In this document: positions 1-9,697 of the stretch, in pieces
Position numbering within the stretch: position 1 is the stretch's first letter
How the letters are laid out: each line of letters starts with the position of its first letter
NCBI GenBank assembly: GCA_011390635.1
Contig: JAABSA010000007.1
Location: forward strand, 58,772 to 122,771
Reading direction: 5' to 3'
DNA from: Desulfotignum sp.
GTDB lineage: Bacteria; Desulfobacterota; Desulfobacteria; Desulfobacterales; Desulfobacteraceae
DNA length: 64,000 nucleotides
Notes under the pieces: generated by a model
What the model was told of the DNA's origin: nothing
The model's input: only the letters and a program-made list of their open reading frames with translations
The model's database searches: none
Translations under genes and position numbers: made by a program

Positions 1-1551
1 TTTGAGGGCTACTGGGACATGATCGTCATCGGCGGCGGGGCCACCGGCCTGGGCGTGGGCGTGGATGCCGCATCCCGGGGGTGTAAAACCCTGCTGCTGG
101 AACAGCACGATTTTGCCAAGGGAACCTCCAGCCGTTCCACCAAGCTGGTGCACGGCGGGGTGCGATACCTGCGTCAGGGAAATATCTCTCTGGTTCTTGA
201 AGCGCTTCATGAGCGGGGCCTTCTCATTCGCAACGCTCCGCACCTGGTGAGCAACCAGGCATTTGTCGTTCCCAATTACGAGTGGTGGGACGGGCCGTTT
301 TACGGGGCCGGCATGAAAGTATATGATATGCTGGCAGGTAACCTGGGGCTGGGGCCGTCCAGACACCTGTCCAAACAAGAAACCCTGAAACGCATACCCA
401 CCCTGGAACCGGAAAAACTGCGGGGCGGGGTGGTCTATTACGACGGCCAGTTCGACGATGCCCGTCTGGCTGTCAACCTGGCCCAGACCATGGTTGACAA
501 CGGCGGCACCCCGGTCAATTACATGAAGGTTATCGGGTTTACCAGGGCCGGGGAAATGATCGACGGGGTTGCGGCTACAGATATGGAAACCGGTACATCT
601 TATGAAATCCACGCCAGAGTGGTGGTGAACGCCACAGGGGTTTTCACCGACAGCATTTTGCAAATGGAAAATCCACTGGCAAAGCCCATCATTTCCGCCT
701 CCCAGGGGATTCATCTGGTGCTGGACAAGGAATTTCTGCCCGGAGAAGCCGCCATCATGGTGCCCCAGACTGCTGACGGCCGGGTGTTGTTTGTGGTGCC
801 CTGGCATGACAAGGCTGTTGTGGGAACAACAGATACCCCGGTTTCGGACATCAGTCTGGAACCTTGCCCTTTTAAGGAGGAGATCGACTTCATCCTGGAA
901 CATGCCGCCATTTACCTGTCCAAAGATCCCGAACCAAAGGATGTCAAAAGTGTTTTCGCCGGCCTTCGGCCCCTGGTCAACACCGGCAATGATAACAACA
1001 CCGCCGCCATTTCCCGGGACCATTTTCTGGTGATTTCGGAGTCGGGCCTTGTGACGATCACCGGCGGCAAATGGACCACTTACAGGAAGATGGCTGAAGA
1101 TACCGTCAACCAGGCCATTCTGGTGGCAGGTCTGAACGAAAAAGAATGTGTGACCAAAAAACTGCGGATCCACGGGTGGCTCAAACATTTTGATAAAAAC
1201 GACCCCCTCCATTATTACGGGTCTGATGCCATCTACATCAAAAAACTGATATCAGCAGATCCCGGACTGGGAAATAAACTCCATAGGGATCTGCCCTACA
1301 TAAAGGCCGAGGTGGTCTGGTCCGTGCGCAGGGAAATGGCCAGGACCGTTGAGGATTTTCTGGCCCGCCGGAGCCGTGCCCTGGTGCTGGATGCCCGGGC
1401 TGCCATGGCGATGGCCCCGGCGGTGGCACATCTCATGGCCCGGGAACTGGGATATGATGCTGCCTGGGAAAACCGTCAAATATCCGATTTTAATGACCTG
1501 GCAGGAACCTATCTGCTGGGCGGCTGTGTGCATCAAGGAAAAGAAGCATGA
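1..1551 (+). CDS. glpD: Glycerol-3-phosphate dehydrogenase, FAD-dependent (5' end outside window)
   Basis: This flavoprotein oxidises sn-glycerol 3-phosphate to dihydroxyacetone phosphate and passes electrons to the quinone pool at the inner membrane. The frame is open from base 1, with residues FEGYWD before the first ATG at 19, so the true start probably lies upstream of the window. An FAD-binding GGGATGLG motif lies at the start of the visible part. The family segment GTSSRSTKLVHGGVRYL follows at about residues 36-52. A C-terminal DAO-type domain carries VEDFLARRSRAL near the end, so the 3' end looks complete. The stop codon overlaps the start of the next gene by 4 bases (ATGA), which suggests translational coupling. 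Confidence 0.93.
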   Translation, partial: FEGYWDMIVIGGGATGLGVGVDAASRGCKTLLLEQHDFAKGTSSRSTKLVHGGVRYLRQGNISLVLEALHERGLLIRNAPHLVSNQAFVVPNYEWWDGPFYGAGMKVYDMLAGNLGLGPSRHLSKQETLKRIPTLEPEKLRGGVVYYDGQFDDARLAVNLAQTMVDNGGTPVNYMKVIGFTRAGEMIDGVAATDMETGTSYEIHARVVVNATGVFTDSILQMENPLAKPIISASQGIHLVLDKEFLPGEAAIMVPQTADGRVLFVVPWHDKAVVGTTDTPVSDISLEPCPFKEEIDFILEHAAIYLSKDPEPKDVKSVFAGLRPLVNTGNDNNTAAISRDHFLVISESGLVTITGGKWTTYRKMAEDTVNQAILVAGLNEKECVTKKLRIHGWLKHFDKNDPLHYYGSDAIYIKKLISADPGLGNKLHRDLPYIKAEVVWSVRREMARTVEDFLARRSRALVLDARAAMAMAPAVAHLMARELGYDAAWENRQISDFNDLAGTYLLGGCVHQGKEA

Positions 1552-3725
1552 CAATTTTACTGGTGGATAATGATGCAGCATCAAACCTGATTCTGGCAGA
1601 TTTCCTTGACAACAAAGGGTATGCCTGTCTTCGGGCCGCTGATGCCGAACAGGCCCTTGATTATGTTACAAAACATGCAATACGTATTGTCGTATACAAC
1701 CGGCAGGCATCTGACACTGACGGCCTTGATTTGTGCCGCAGTATCCGCAGCCGGAAAACCGGTCATTATATCTATTTTATCATGGTTGCTCAAAAGGATA
1801 ATAAAAACGAAAAACTGGAAGGTTTCAAACAGGGTGTTGATGCATTTATTACAGCACCTGTGGACGTTGATAAACTGGAGGCACTGGTGCATGTGGGTCT
1901 GCGGATATCGGGATTCACCATGCCGAAAACCGTGAAAACAAACCTCCCCGGAAAAGATACTGAAAAAAAACAGATTGTTCCTGATTATGATATCCCCTTT
2001 GCCAGAATTGCCCTCGAGAAAAATTTTATCACAAAAGAGCAGTTGGCAAAGGCGTTTTCCTTCCAGAAAAAAGAACAGTTGGCCGGCGGCAGAAAATGGA
2101 TCCCAAAAGACAGTACCATAACGCTCCACAAACAAACGGCGGATATTCTTGTGGCCCAGGGGGCCATCACACAAGAACAGCGGGATATGATCCGCCGTGA
2201 AATGGAAAAAAAATCTGAGGCAGTTTCTGATGCTTCACAAATGAGAGACATATCCAGTGAAGCCCCGTTTCAGGTCGTGATCTCCAAAGACAGGCTGGAA
2301 GCCCGGCTGGTATTCAATCCGGCCTTTTTGGAAAAAATTACCCCCGATGCGGTGGCAAAGGCCCTGGCAGGGAAAGATATTCAGTTCGGAATGGCAGATA
2401 TCGAAACACAGATCAACACCTTGAAATCAGCTTTCAAAGAAACCCTGTCATTTGTTGCCGCAAAAGGCCGGCCGGCCGTTCCCGGTAAAGATGCTTTCAT
2501 TGTATTTCATTTTGATACAAATTATTTAAAGCCCGGAAAAATTGATACTGACGGCAATATGGACTACAGAGAGCGCGGGCGCATCCCCAAGGTGCAGGCC
2601 GGTGATTTGCTGGCAGCCAAAATACCCATGAAAACAGGGGAGCCTGGCATAGATATTTATAACAATCCCATACCGGCGCCTGAAGCACAGGATGTCCAGC
2701 TCCAGTGCGGACAGGGTGCAAGGCTGTCTGATGATGGTATGGAACTGTATGCCCAGATTGATGGCCAGCCCCATGTTGCCGTGGGGGGCGCTGTTTGTGT
2801 TTTTGCAGAACTTACCATTGACGGGGATGTGAATTTTACGACCGGAAATATTGATTTTGACGGCAATGTGATTGTCAAGGGCAGCGTCAAAAACGGGTTT
2901 TCCGTAAAATGCGGGCATCTTTTTGCAACGGAAATCAGTGGCGCAGCCATTTTTGCTCTGGGTGATGTGATTGTTTCCGAGGGCATCAGCAATGCAGATA
3001 TCAAGACGGAAGGGGATGTGAAAGCCAGGTTTGTTACCGGTTCCAACATCAAATCCTTTGGCAGTGTTATGATTGACAAAGAAATCATTGATTCAAAAAT
3101 TCGCTCCAGCGCAAAATTTCTATCTGAACGGTGTAAAATCATCTCTTCTTTTGTCTCTGCCAAAATGGGGATTGCAGCAAAGCAGATCGGCACGGATGTC
3201 TCCAGTGCCTGCCGCATTCATGCGGGTATGGATGAAAATGTCAAAAAACGCATCCAGGCTTTTGGCCATGCCATTAATGATAAAAAAAAGATCCTGGAAA
3301 CCGTGCAGAAACGGTATGAAAAACAATCAAAAAAGCAACGGGCCGTTCACCGCAAAATTTTTGAACTGGCCCAGCATCAGGAACGTTCGGCATCAAACAC
3401 AGAGGCTGCCAACGCACTGGCCAGGGAACTGGACCTGTGTTTCAGGGACCAGGAAATCCTGGAAGAGCAGATTGCACAGGATCTGGCCGCCATTGAAGCA
3501 TTGGTTGCAGAGATTGAAACCATCGGCAAGGAAAAAGAAGCCATACTGATATGGTCCAGAGAAGAAAAAGGAGACCCGGTCATCACGGTCAGCGGTCCTG
3601 TTATCCAGGGCACACAATTATATGGAATATACACCTCTTTTATCCCCAAAGAAACCATCCGCAATGTTACCATAAGGGAAATAAAAGACCCGGAAACCGA
3701 TACCTGGCAGATGATCATTCAGTAA
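1548..3725 (+). CDS. Degenerate receiver domain fused to a FapA (DUF342) polymer-binding domain
   Basis: The 725-residue protein has a response-regulator receiver fold at about residues 1-120, a linker to about 215, then a DUF342/FapA region. That region contains a glycine-rich beta-helical stretch (about 330-560) and a charged coiled coil (about 565-650). In the receiver the acidic pair near the N-terminus (VDND) is present, but the phospho-acceptor position is Asn51 (VVYN) instead of Asp. The usual KP motif reads TAP, so the conserved Lys is also missing. It is therefore probably a pseudo-receiver that is not phosphorylated in the normal way. FapA-family proteins have been linked to localisation of signalling or secretion machinery, but their role is poorly defined. 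The gene overlaps glpD by 4 bases and precedes three cyclic-di-GMP genes. Confidence 0.8.
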   Translation: MTILLVDNDAASNLILADFLDNKGYACLRAADAEQALDYVTKHAIRIVVYNRQASDTDGLDLCRSIRSRKTGHYIYFIMVAQKDNKNEKLEGFKQGVDAFITAPVDVDKLEALVHVGLRISGFTMPKTVKTNLPGKDTEKKQIVPDYDIPFARIALEKNFITKEQLAKAFSFQKKEQLAGGRKWIPKDSTITLHKQTADILVAQGAITQEQRDMIRREMEKKSEAVSDASQMRDISSEAPFQVVISKDRLEARLVFNPAFLEKITPDAVAKALAGKDIQFGMADIETQINTLKSAFKETLSFVAAKGRPAVPGKDAFIVFHFDTNYLKPGKIDTDGNMDYRERGRIPKVQAGDLLAAKIPMKTGEPGIDIYNNPIPAPEAQDVQLQCGQGARLSDDGMELYAQIDGQPHVAVGGAVCVFAELTIDGDVNFTTGNIDFDGNVIVKGSVKNGFSVKCGHLFATEISGAAIFALGDVIVSEGISNADIKTEGDVKARFVTGSNIKSFGSVMIDKEIIDSKIRSSAKFLSERCKIISSFVSAKMGIAAKQIGTDVSSACRIHAGMDENVKKRIQAFGHAINDKKKILETVQKRYEKQSKKQRAVHRKIFELAQHQERSASNTEAANALARELDLCFRDQEILEEQIAQDLAAIEALVAEIETIGKEKEAILIWSREEKGDPVITVSGPVIQGTQLYGIYTSFIPKETIRNVTIREIKDPETDTWQMIIQ

Positions 3726-3834
3726 CCATGAATGCTTCCGACCGGCGCGGTTTCCCTGTTTTCTGCCTGGTTGATGGCTGTCAGTTTGATGCAGTTTAGG
3801 AAAAAACCTGTTCCATGAAAGGCAAGGTAAAACA

Positions 3835-4761
3835 ATGGGTGACAAGGTTGAAAAAAAATCGGATCTGATACCCGTACGAAAATCCCACATAGCGGCTTAT
3901 AAGGACTTTCCTCTGTATTATATTTCCGACAGCGGTGAACCGGTTTTATTTCGAAAAGTGGAATTACTGACAGAGAAGCTGCAAGCCAATTCTTTTCAGG
4001 AATTTTATATTCGAAAAGAAGATGAAAAAACCGTTGTCAAGGTGTTGATGTCCCTGTTGAACATGCGTCTGGCAAAGGCTGTTGCATCAAAAGGAATACA
4101 AGCGATCAGGCAAAGTATCGGTCAGATTGTTGAAGAGGTTTTGGAAAATCCGGAGCACATCATGCCGGCGCTGCCTGAGACGATAGAAATTTTATTTTTC
4201 AATGCAAAAAAAACACCGGAATTGTTGGATGCTTTGGTTTCCATGAATAACACCAGTCCCAAAATTATCGATCATATAATCAATGTACTGGCGCTTACGG
4301 GTCGATACTGTTTTTTTAAAGAGATGCCCGATGATGATGTCAAAAGATTCGGGTTGTGTGCGTTGCTGCATGATGTCGGGTTGTCGCAAATTGAAACCCG
4401 AATAATTGAAAAAGAGCAGAAACTGACCCAAAGTGAATTTGACATGTATAAAACCCATCCCGATAAAAGTTATACTTTTATCATATCCCATCCAGTGTTT
4501 GATAAAACCATTGCCCATGCCGCACGTGAGCATCATGAATGTCTGGACGGAAGTGGGTACCCGAAAGGGATACATGACATTTCATTCGAGGGTCAGGTCA
4601 TTGGCTTGATCGACAGTTATGAGGCCCTCAAGTATCGTGAAAAAGCATACCGGAAAGGGTTAAAATCTTATGATGCTCTGCAGATTATCAAAAGCGACGT
4701 TGTTCAGGGGAAATACAATAAACAGGTTTTTGTTGATCTGTGCAAATGCCTGATCAAATGA
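3835..4761 (+). CDS. HD-GYP domain protein, probable cyclic-di-GMP phosphodiesterase
   Basis: The protein has 308 residues. The N-terminal 150 residues show no clear named domain but resemble the helical regions that precede many HD-GYP domains. The C-terminal half contains the HD signature LLHDVG (about 177-183) and HHECLDGSGYPKG (about 233-245). The GYP motif is intact, so hydrolysis of cyclic di-GMP is the expected activity. The start ATG follows a purine-rich stretch (AAGGT). It lies about 110 bases after the FapA-like gene on the same strand. The converging neighbour carries EAL and HDOD domains, and a GGDEF protein follows, so the group is a signalling cluster. Confidence 0.82.
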   Translation: MGDKVEKKSDLIPVRKSHIAAYKDFPLYYISDSGEPVLFRKVELLTEKLQANSFQEFYIRKEDEKTVVKVLMSLLNMRLAKAVASKGIQAIRQSIGQIVEEVLENPEHIMPALPETIEILFFNAKKTPELLDALVSMNNTSPKIIDHIINVLALTGRYCFFKEMPDDDVKRFGLCALLHDVGLSQIETRIIEKEQKLTQSEFDMYKTHPDKSYTFIISHPVFDKTIAHAAREHHECLDGSGYPKGIHDISFEGQVIGLIDSYEALKYREKAYRKGLKSYDALQIIKSDVVQGKYNKQVFVDLCKCLIK

Positions 4762-4804
4762 CTGCCAGGGTTGTTTTATGACGAAACCCGGCTGGTAGTG
4801 TTTG

Positions 4805-6016
4805 TCAGGCGAAAAACGCATCCGCTGTTCTGACTGCATCCAGATAGAAATCGGGAAGTTTTTTTTCTGCCGGGATGTCGGATATGACGGTATGAAAATC
4901 GGCTTCCCAGTTTCCCTGTTCAAAGCAGGTCACAATATGCAAAATTTTTGTAAATTCTTTGTTTTTTTGGAGCAGTGCGGCTTTGATTTTTTCAGAAAAA
5001 CCGATCTTTTCCAAAAGCGCTTTCATCGGCCTGTCCAGTAAAGCATCCATCAAAGAAAAAAGTCCGAGCGTAAACAGTTCCTCTGTGGAAAACCCGGTTC
5101 TCAGGACCGTGCCGCAAAGCTCGCACATTCTGGCCCGGACAACTGACGTTCTGATTAATTCATCGGGCTTGTTTTTGCCCAGGTCCGCCACCGTCACAAT
5201 ACGGATGAATTTTTTCAGTTCATCAGCACCGAGATATGTGATGGCGTCTCTGATGGTATTGATGGGAAAGGATTTCTCAAAATAGGCGGAGTTGACGAAT
5301 TTCAGCAGCCTGATGGATATGGAGACATCGTTTTTGATGATGCTTTCAATTCGGCTGAAATCAAAATCAGTACGCCCGAGTTCTTCGACAAGCTTGAACA
5401 GGGCAATGTCGGTTGTTGAAATTTCTTTTTGTGAAAGAATTTCAGGTTTTGAAAAAAAAAATCCCTGAAATAATTGAAATCCCATTTGTTTTGCCTGCTC
5501 AAAGACCGCATAGGTTTCAACCTTTTCCGCCAGAAGGATGATATCGTAGTGGATTTTAATATCATTTATGATGTCCCCGATTTCATTCAGCGGAGTGGCC
5601 ATCACATCAAACTTGATGATTTTGCACAATCCCATCATTGACCGGTATTTTTCATGGTAGACAAAGTCGTCTAAAGCAATAGTAAATCCTTTTTCAGTAT
5701 ATTCCTCCAGGGCGACAATTACATCCCAGGTCGGTTCAATATTTTCCAGCACTTCTATGATAATGTGCTGTGACGGCAGGATCAGCGGGGTTTTTTGAAG
5801 GATGAGGTCTTTGGTGAAGTTGATCAGGCCGGGATGTCCTCCCAGTATCTCTTTGAGTTCAAAAGAGAAAAAGGTATTCGACAGCACGCTTGAGGTGGCG
5901 GTGTTGCCGTCTATATCAGGAAATGCGTTTTTTAATCCATCTCTGAACAGCAGCTCATATCCGTAAATTTCCTTGTGTTCATTAAAAACAGGCTGGCGTG
6001 CTACATAAATATCCAT
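4805..6016 (-). CDS. EAL-HDOD (YuxH-type) signalling protein
   Basis: The protein has 403 residues: an EAL-like domain (about 1-200) followed by an HDOD domain (about 205-390). The signature EAL reads ELL (YELLFR). Most other positions expected for cyclic-di-GMP binding and metal binding are recognisable: LINF, IEVLE, LDDF, IKFD, AEKVET and QGFFF. Phosphodiesterase activity therefore cannot be ruled in or out from sequence. HDOD domains are HD-related but lack the metal site and usually act in signalling complexes. The gene converges on the HD-GYP gene and is divergent from the GGDEF gene, with about 275 bases between their starts. Confidence 0.82.
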   Translation of the reverse strand: MDIYVARQPVFNEHKEIYGYELLFRDGLKNAFPDIDGNTATSSVLSNTFFSFELKEILGGHPGLINFTKDLILQKTPLILPSQHIIIEVLENIEPTWDVIVALEEYTEKGFTIALDDFVYHEKYRSMMGLCKIIKFDVMATPLNEIGDIINDIKIHYDIILLAEKVETYAVFEQAKQMGFQLFQGFFFSKPEILSQKEISTTDIALFKLVEELGRTDFDFSRIESIIKNDVSISIRLLKFVNSAYFEKSFPINTIRDAITYLGADELKKFIRIVTVADLGKNKPDELIRTSVVRARMCELCGTVLRTGFSTEELFTLGLFSLMDALLDRPMKALLEKIGFSEKIKAALLQKNKEFTKILHIVTCFEQGNWEADFHTVISDIPAEKKLPDFYLDAVRTADAFFA

Positions 6017-6292
6017 GGGAGATTTTTTCCTTGAGCGTAAATTTTGGATCGTCCCGGCATCCGATTTTCATGGTTGCATTTTTACCTGTTCTCCATTATT
6101 TTTTCAAGGTGTAAATATTTTGCGGGCATACCCTAAATGGCAAAAACTCATCAATCCCCGCTGCAATCAATCAGGCAACGTCAATATCCGGAGAGGATTG
6201 ACCAAATTGATTACCAGTGACAGCCCTGAATCTATCTGGACTTTTGCTGTGGCACTCTGTATATAGAGGGCCAAAAAAAGGAAATACAAAAA
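6017..6292. other. Divergent intergenic region between EAL-HDOD and GGDEF genes
   Basis: This AT-rich stretch must hold the promoters for both divergent genes. An open frame from 6015 to 6266 has no recognisable protein features and is not taken as a gene. No convincing -35/-10 pair, operator palindrome or RNA structure was found by eye. The GGDEF start at 6293 has a purine-rich GGAAA stretch upstream. Confidence 0.4.
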
Positions 6293-7402
6293 ATGGGATT
6301 TCAGCGGCAAAAACTCAGCAGGCGGGTGGTCAGTGACCTGAAAAAGCGTTCCACTTCAGGGGTTTTCTTTTACATGCTGGTTCCGCCGATCCTGTTTTTC
6401 ACCGACAATTACATTCAGCGGCATGTGACCGTCAGTCTGGTTTTTCTCGGGGTGTTTTCTGTCATCTGCCTGTTTCGCCTGGCCCATGTGCATGTTTCCA
6501 AAAAAATATCTGACAGGTATGAATCTCTTAACACCGGTATATTTATCGTCAGTATACTGCTGACAGCCCTGTCATGGGGAGTGGGATCTGCCTATGTTCT
6601 GCACCAGAGCGGTGAGCAGGCCATGCATTCCATCATGCTCATCTGTACGGTGGGATTTTGTGCCGGCGGGGTCATGTCGTTCATGCCCCTGCTGCATCTG
6701 GCTGTGGCATACAATTTGTTGATGCTGTTGCCTGCTATTTCATCGATATTTCTGAAAGGCGAAACCCTTACCCTGGGATATGCCATGATATTGTATTCCG
6801 TGTATCTGGTGCTGATCACCCAGCGGGGCAATCATGAATACTGGCAGGCGCTGGAAAATGAACATCTGCTGGAAGAAAAATCCAGAGAACTGGAAACGGC
6901 CAGCCGTATTGATGCGCTGACCGGACTATACAACCGCCGGTATTTTGATGAATTGTTCGAGCTGGAATGGGGATTGTCCGGCCGCAGGAAAACCCCGCTG
7001 ACCCTGTTGATGTGCGACATTGACCATTTCAAGAAAGTCAACGACATGCACGGGCACCAGGCTGGAGATGAATACCTGAAACTTGTCAGCCAATATCTGC
7101 GGTCTGTGTTTCAAAGAGATACGGATCTGGTGGCCAGGTACGGGGGAGAAGAATTTGTGATTCTTTTGTCCGATACGGATGCTGATCAAGCCCTGCCCCT
7201 GGCAGAACAGTTCAGAAAAAAAATCGCCGACGCGGTTCTGGAGTACAACCATAAAAACATCCGGGCCACCATCAGTCTGGGCATTGCATCATGTACGCCC
7301 GGATCTGATATGGGCCTGGACCGGCTGATCACCCGGGCGGATAACGCATTGTATGCAGCCAAGGATGCAGGCCGCGACCAGGTGGTTGTGGATGAACAAT
7401 GA
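6293..7402 (+). CDS. Membrane-bound diguanylate cyclase (GGDEF)
   Basis: The 369-residue protein has a hydrophobic N-terminal half with about six predicted membrane segments (residues about 25-185), a short coiled linker, and a GGDEF domain (about 200-365). The catalytic motif is GGEEF at about 284-288, a common active variant. An inhibitory-site RxxD (RDTD) lies five residues before it, so product inhibition is expected. It should make cyclic di-GMP from two GTP at the inner membrane. The membrane part has no extracytoplasmic ligand domain that I recognise. Its stop lies 2 bases from the stop of the converging ModF-like gene. Confidence 0.9.
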   Translation: MGFQRQKLSRRVVSDLKKRSTSGVFFYMLVPPILFFTDNYIQRHVTVSLVFLGVFSVICLFRLAHVHVSKKISDRYESLNTGIFIVSILLTALSWGVGSAYVLHQSGEQAMHSIMLICTVGFCAGGVMSFMPLLHLAVAYNLLMLLPAISSIFLKGETLTLGYAMILYSVYLVLITQRGNHEYWQALENEHLLEEKSRELETASRIDALTGLYNRRYFDELFELEWGLSGRRKTPLTLLMCDIDHFKKVNDMHGHQAGDEYLKLVSQYLRSVFQRDTDLVARYGGEEFVILLSDTDADQALPLAEQFRKKIADAVLEYNHKNIRATISLGIASCTPGSDMGLDRLITRADNALYAAKDAGRDQVVVDEQ

Positions 7403-7403
7403 A

Positions 7404-8801
7404 TTACATTGCTGCTTGCCGTTCCGGCATGCTGATATGCTGCAGAAAAAAAGGACGAAATTCGTCCTCCCGGTGGCTGACATAGAGAATGGTGGCCAGT
7501 TGTTCCTTTGCCACGTCTTCCAGAAAATTGAGTAGTGCAGACCGGTTGGGTGCATCCAGTCCCTGGGTGGGTTCGTCCAGAACCAGCAGCTGCGGGTTCT
7601 TGATCAGGGCCCGGGCAATCAAAACCAGCCGCTGATCTGCATAGTGCAGCTCCCTGAAAGCGACAGTGCCAAATTTTTCCATGCCCAATCTTTCCAGCCA
7701 CTCCATGGCCAGTTTTTTCTGGGCGGCATGTACCTGCCGGTACAATCCGATGGAGTCAAACAGTCCAGACAGGATGCAGGCCAGAACACTTCCCGGCACC
7801 CGGAAGTTTCGGTGGAGGTCTGAGCTGACAATCCCCATCTGCTGTTTGATGTCCCAGATGGATTCGCCGGTGCCCCGGCGGATGCCCATGACGGTCAGAT
7901 CGTTTGTGTAGCATGCGGGATGGTCTCCGGTGATCATCTGGAGCAGGGTGGATTTGCCGCTGCCGTTGGGACCGGTGACCAGGGTGTGATCCCCTTTGTT
8001 CATCACAAGGGTCAGGTCTTTGAAGACAATCCTGCCCTGGTATCCGGCCTGGCCATGATAAAGCCGTATCAGGTCGCGGTTTGCCGGCCGGCTTTTCTGG
8101 GCGGGGTGTGTTTGGCCAAGATTCCGGGCCGCGGCCTGAAAATCTGCCGGTGCCTGGCGGTTTTTGCAGTGGGAGAGCATCCGGGCAGCCGGACCCTGGT
8201 GTATCAAAGATCCTTTGAAAACAATTCCAATATGGGTGGACCAGGCCGGAATATCTGTTTCGTTGTATACAAAGAGCAGCACCTGGATCTTTTTGGAGAA
8301 CAAATGGAACAGTGCCCGGTCCAGTTCTGTGCAGCTGGCTGCATCCAGTCCATCGAACGGTGCCTGGATCACCAGACAGGATACCCCCCGGGTGATCTGG
8401 GCCAGGATCATCAGTTTTCTGGCCTGGCCCGTGGAAAGCTGGCGAAAGCCTTTGTCCAGGCAATCGGTCATGCCAAAGGCCCGGATCAGTTCTGCATGGG
8501 ATGCTTCCTTTTTCAGAAAAGCCCTGGCTGGTGTGCCCGGGTCCAGGCGGTCCAGAAAATCCGTCTGGTCCTTTTTCAGCTCTGCTTCAAAGAGTTGCTG
8601 CTGATGTTTAAAAGAAACCACTCCCAGCCGGTCAGGCAGTTCCAATGTGTCTGCTGTGCCCTCAAGTGGTTTTTTTGATACGAGGTCAAAAAAATCTTCA
8701 ATTCCGGACCGGTTGGTTCCCAGAATGGCCCATGCCTGGCCGGGCAGTGCCTGGAACCGGTCGATAAACAGATGGTTTGTTTTTGCATTGATTATGTTCA
8801 T
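7404..8801 (-). CDS. modF: ModF/PhrA-like ABC ATPase with two nucleotide-binding domains, first one degenerate
   Basis: There are two ABC ATPase domains in one chain and no membrane segments. The second domain matches ModF closely: Walker A GPNGSGKST at about 277, then TGDHP, GESIWDIK and ILSGLFDSIGLY segments, and Walker B LLVLDEP. In the first domain the Walker A reads GTNRSGIED (Lys replaced by Ile). The Walker B region reads LVIQAPFDGLD, losing the usual Asp and Glu, so ATP hydrolysis there is unlikely. E. coli ModF is encoded with molybdate transport genes, but none are adjacent here. The start is uncertain: ATG at 8801 (MNIINAK) is preferred; ATG codons at 8810 and 8837 also lie in frame. 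Confidence 0.8.
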   Translation of the reverse strand: MNIINAKTNHLFIDRFQALPGQAWAILGTNRSGIEDFFDLVSKKPLEGTADTLELPDRLGVVSFKHQQQLFEAELKKDQTDFLDRLDPGTPARAFLKKEASHAELIRAFGMTDCLDKGFRQLSTGQARKLMILAQITRGVSCLVIQAPFDGLDAASCTELDRALFHLFSKKIQVLLFVYNETDIPAWSTHIGIVFKGSLIHQGPAARMLSHCKNRQAPADFQAAARNLGQTHPAQKSRPANRDLIRLYHGQAGYQGRIVFKDLTLVMNKGDHTLVTGPNGSGKSTLLQMITGDHPACYTNDLTVMGIRRGTGESIWDIKQQMGIVSSDLHRNFRVPGSVLACILSGLFDSIGLYRQVHAAQKKLAMEWLERLGMEKFGTVAFRELHYADQRLVLIARALIKNPQLLVLDEPTQGLDAPNRSALLNFLEDVAKEQLATILYVSHREDEFRPFFLQHISMPERQAAM

Positions 8802-8881
8802 GGCGACCATTGAATCAGGAACGGTCCCGGATGGCAATACAAAATCAAAAAGTAAAAGAGAATTTCACGCGGAAAGAAAAT

Positions 8882-9625
8882 ATGATAGGATCTGTTTTTA
8901 TGAAAACAAAAGAAAAGCCAAGAGGCAGTGTTCCCATGGATACGGATGGTTTTGATAGGCACCGGTCCGGCCCCGAACGTATGTATGTCGATCTGGATGA
9001 TGTGATATCCAGGACAACCGACACCTATGGGGCAGTGATTGAAAGAGAATTTGGCAGACAAGTGCGGTTTGAGGATCTGGTTTCCTTTGATCTGAAAATA
9101 TCGTTCGGCCTCACAGACAAAGAGTTTCATTATTTTTTTGATCTGGTTCACCAGCCCGATGTATTGATGGGGTATGAGCCGGTGCCCGGGGCGGTGGCCA
9201 TGCTGGATGGATGGGCCGATGCCGGGCATGAGATCGATATTGTCACAGGCCGTCCTTATTTTGCCAGAGAGGCATCTCTGGCCTGGCTGGAAAGGCATCG
9301 GGTTCCTTTTACAGATTTCACCATGGTGGATAAATACAACCGTGCAGGGAATAATTCCTCCAGCGTAATAACCAAAGAACAGCTGGGGCAAAGACACTAT
9401 GACCTGGCTGTGGAGGATTCCCGGGAAACAGCCATGTTTCTGGCAGACACCATGGGGGTGTTTGTGATGCTTTATGACCGTCCGTGGAACAGGCATCCCG
9501 TCAATCACCGTAACATTCAGCGGATCTATTCCTGGCAGGAAATCTCTGCTGCCAGGAATACCCGCAATATGCAATTGACAACAAGCAATCATTTGGCGGT
9601 GTGCCATCAGGTCTGCAAGCCTTGA
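8882..9625 (+). CDS. HAD-family 5'(3')-deoxyribonucleotidase-like protein
   Basis: The chain of about 247 residues has a HAD-type motif YVDLDDVI with the nucleophile Asp at about 37 and the second Asp at about 39. It is followed by PVPGAVAMLDGW and IVTGRP, and by a late acidic motif AVEDSRETA. This arrangement fits the 5'-nucleotidase type C (NT5C) branch, which removes phosphate from deoxynucleotides. The substrate is not certain. Starts at 8810, 8882, 8900 and 8936 are all in frame. The start at 8882 has GGAAAG five bases upstream and was chosen; 8936 has AGAGG about ten bases upstream. The 5' end lies close to the divergent ModF-like gene, so promoters must be short or overlapping. Confidence 0.65.
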   Translation: MIGSVFMKTKEKPRGSVPMDTDGFDRHRSGPERMYVDLDDVISRTTDTYGAVIEREFGRQVRFEDLVSFDLKISFGLTDKEFHYFFDLVHQPDVLMGYEPVPGAVAMLDGWADAGHEIDIVTGRPYFAREASLAWLERHRVPFTDFTMVDKYNRAGNNSSSVITKEQLGQRHYDLAVEDSRETAMFLADTMGVFVMLYDRPWNRHPVNHRNIQRIYSWQEISAARNTRNMQLTTSNHLAVCHQVCKP

Positions 9626-9697
9626 TTTTGGATGAACGGGTCTTATTATTGATGCAATATGAAGTGGATACAAACCTGATTTTTTATGAGGATAACC

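Noticed and set aside
6015..6266. 83-codon open frame in the EAL-HDOD/GGDEF gap
   Set aside because: It begins over the start of the minus-strand gene, has no ribosome-binding site and no recognisable features.
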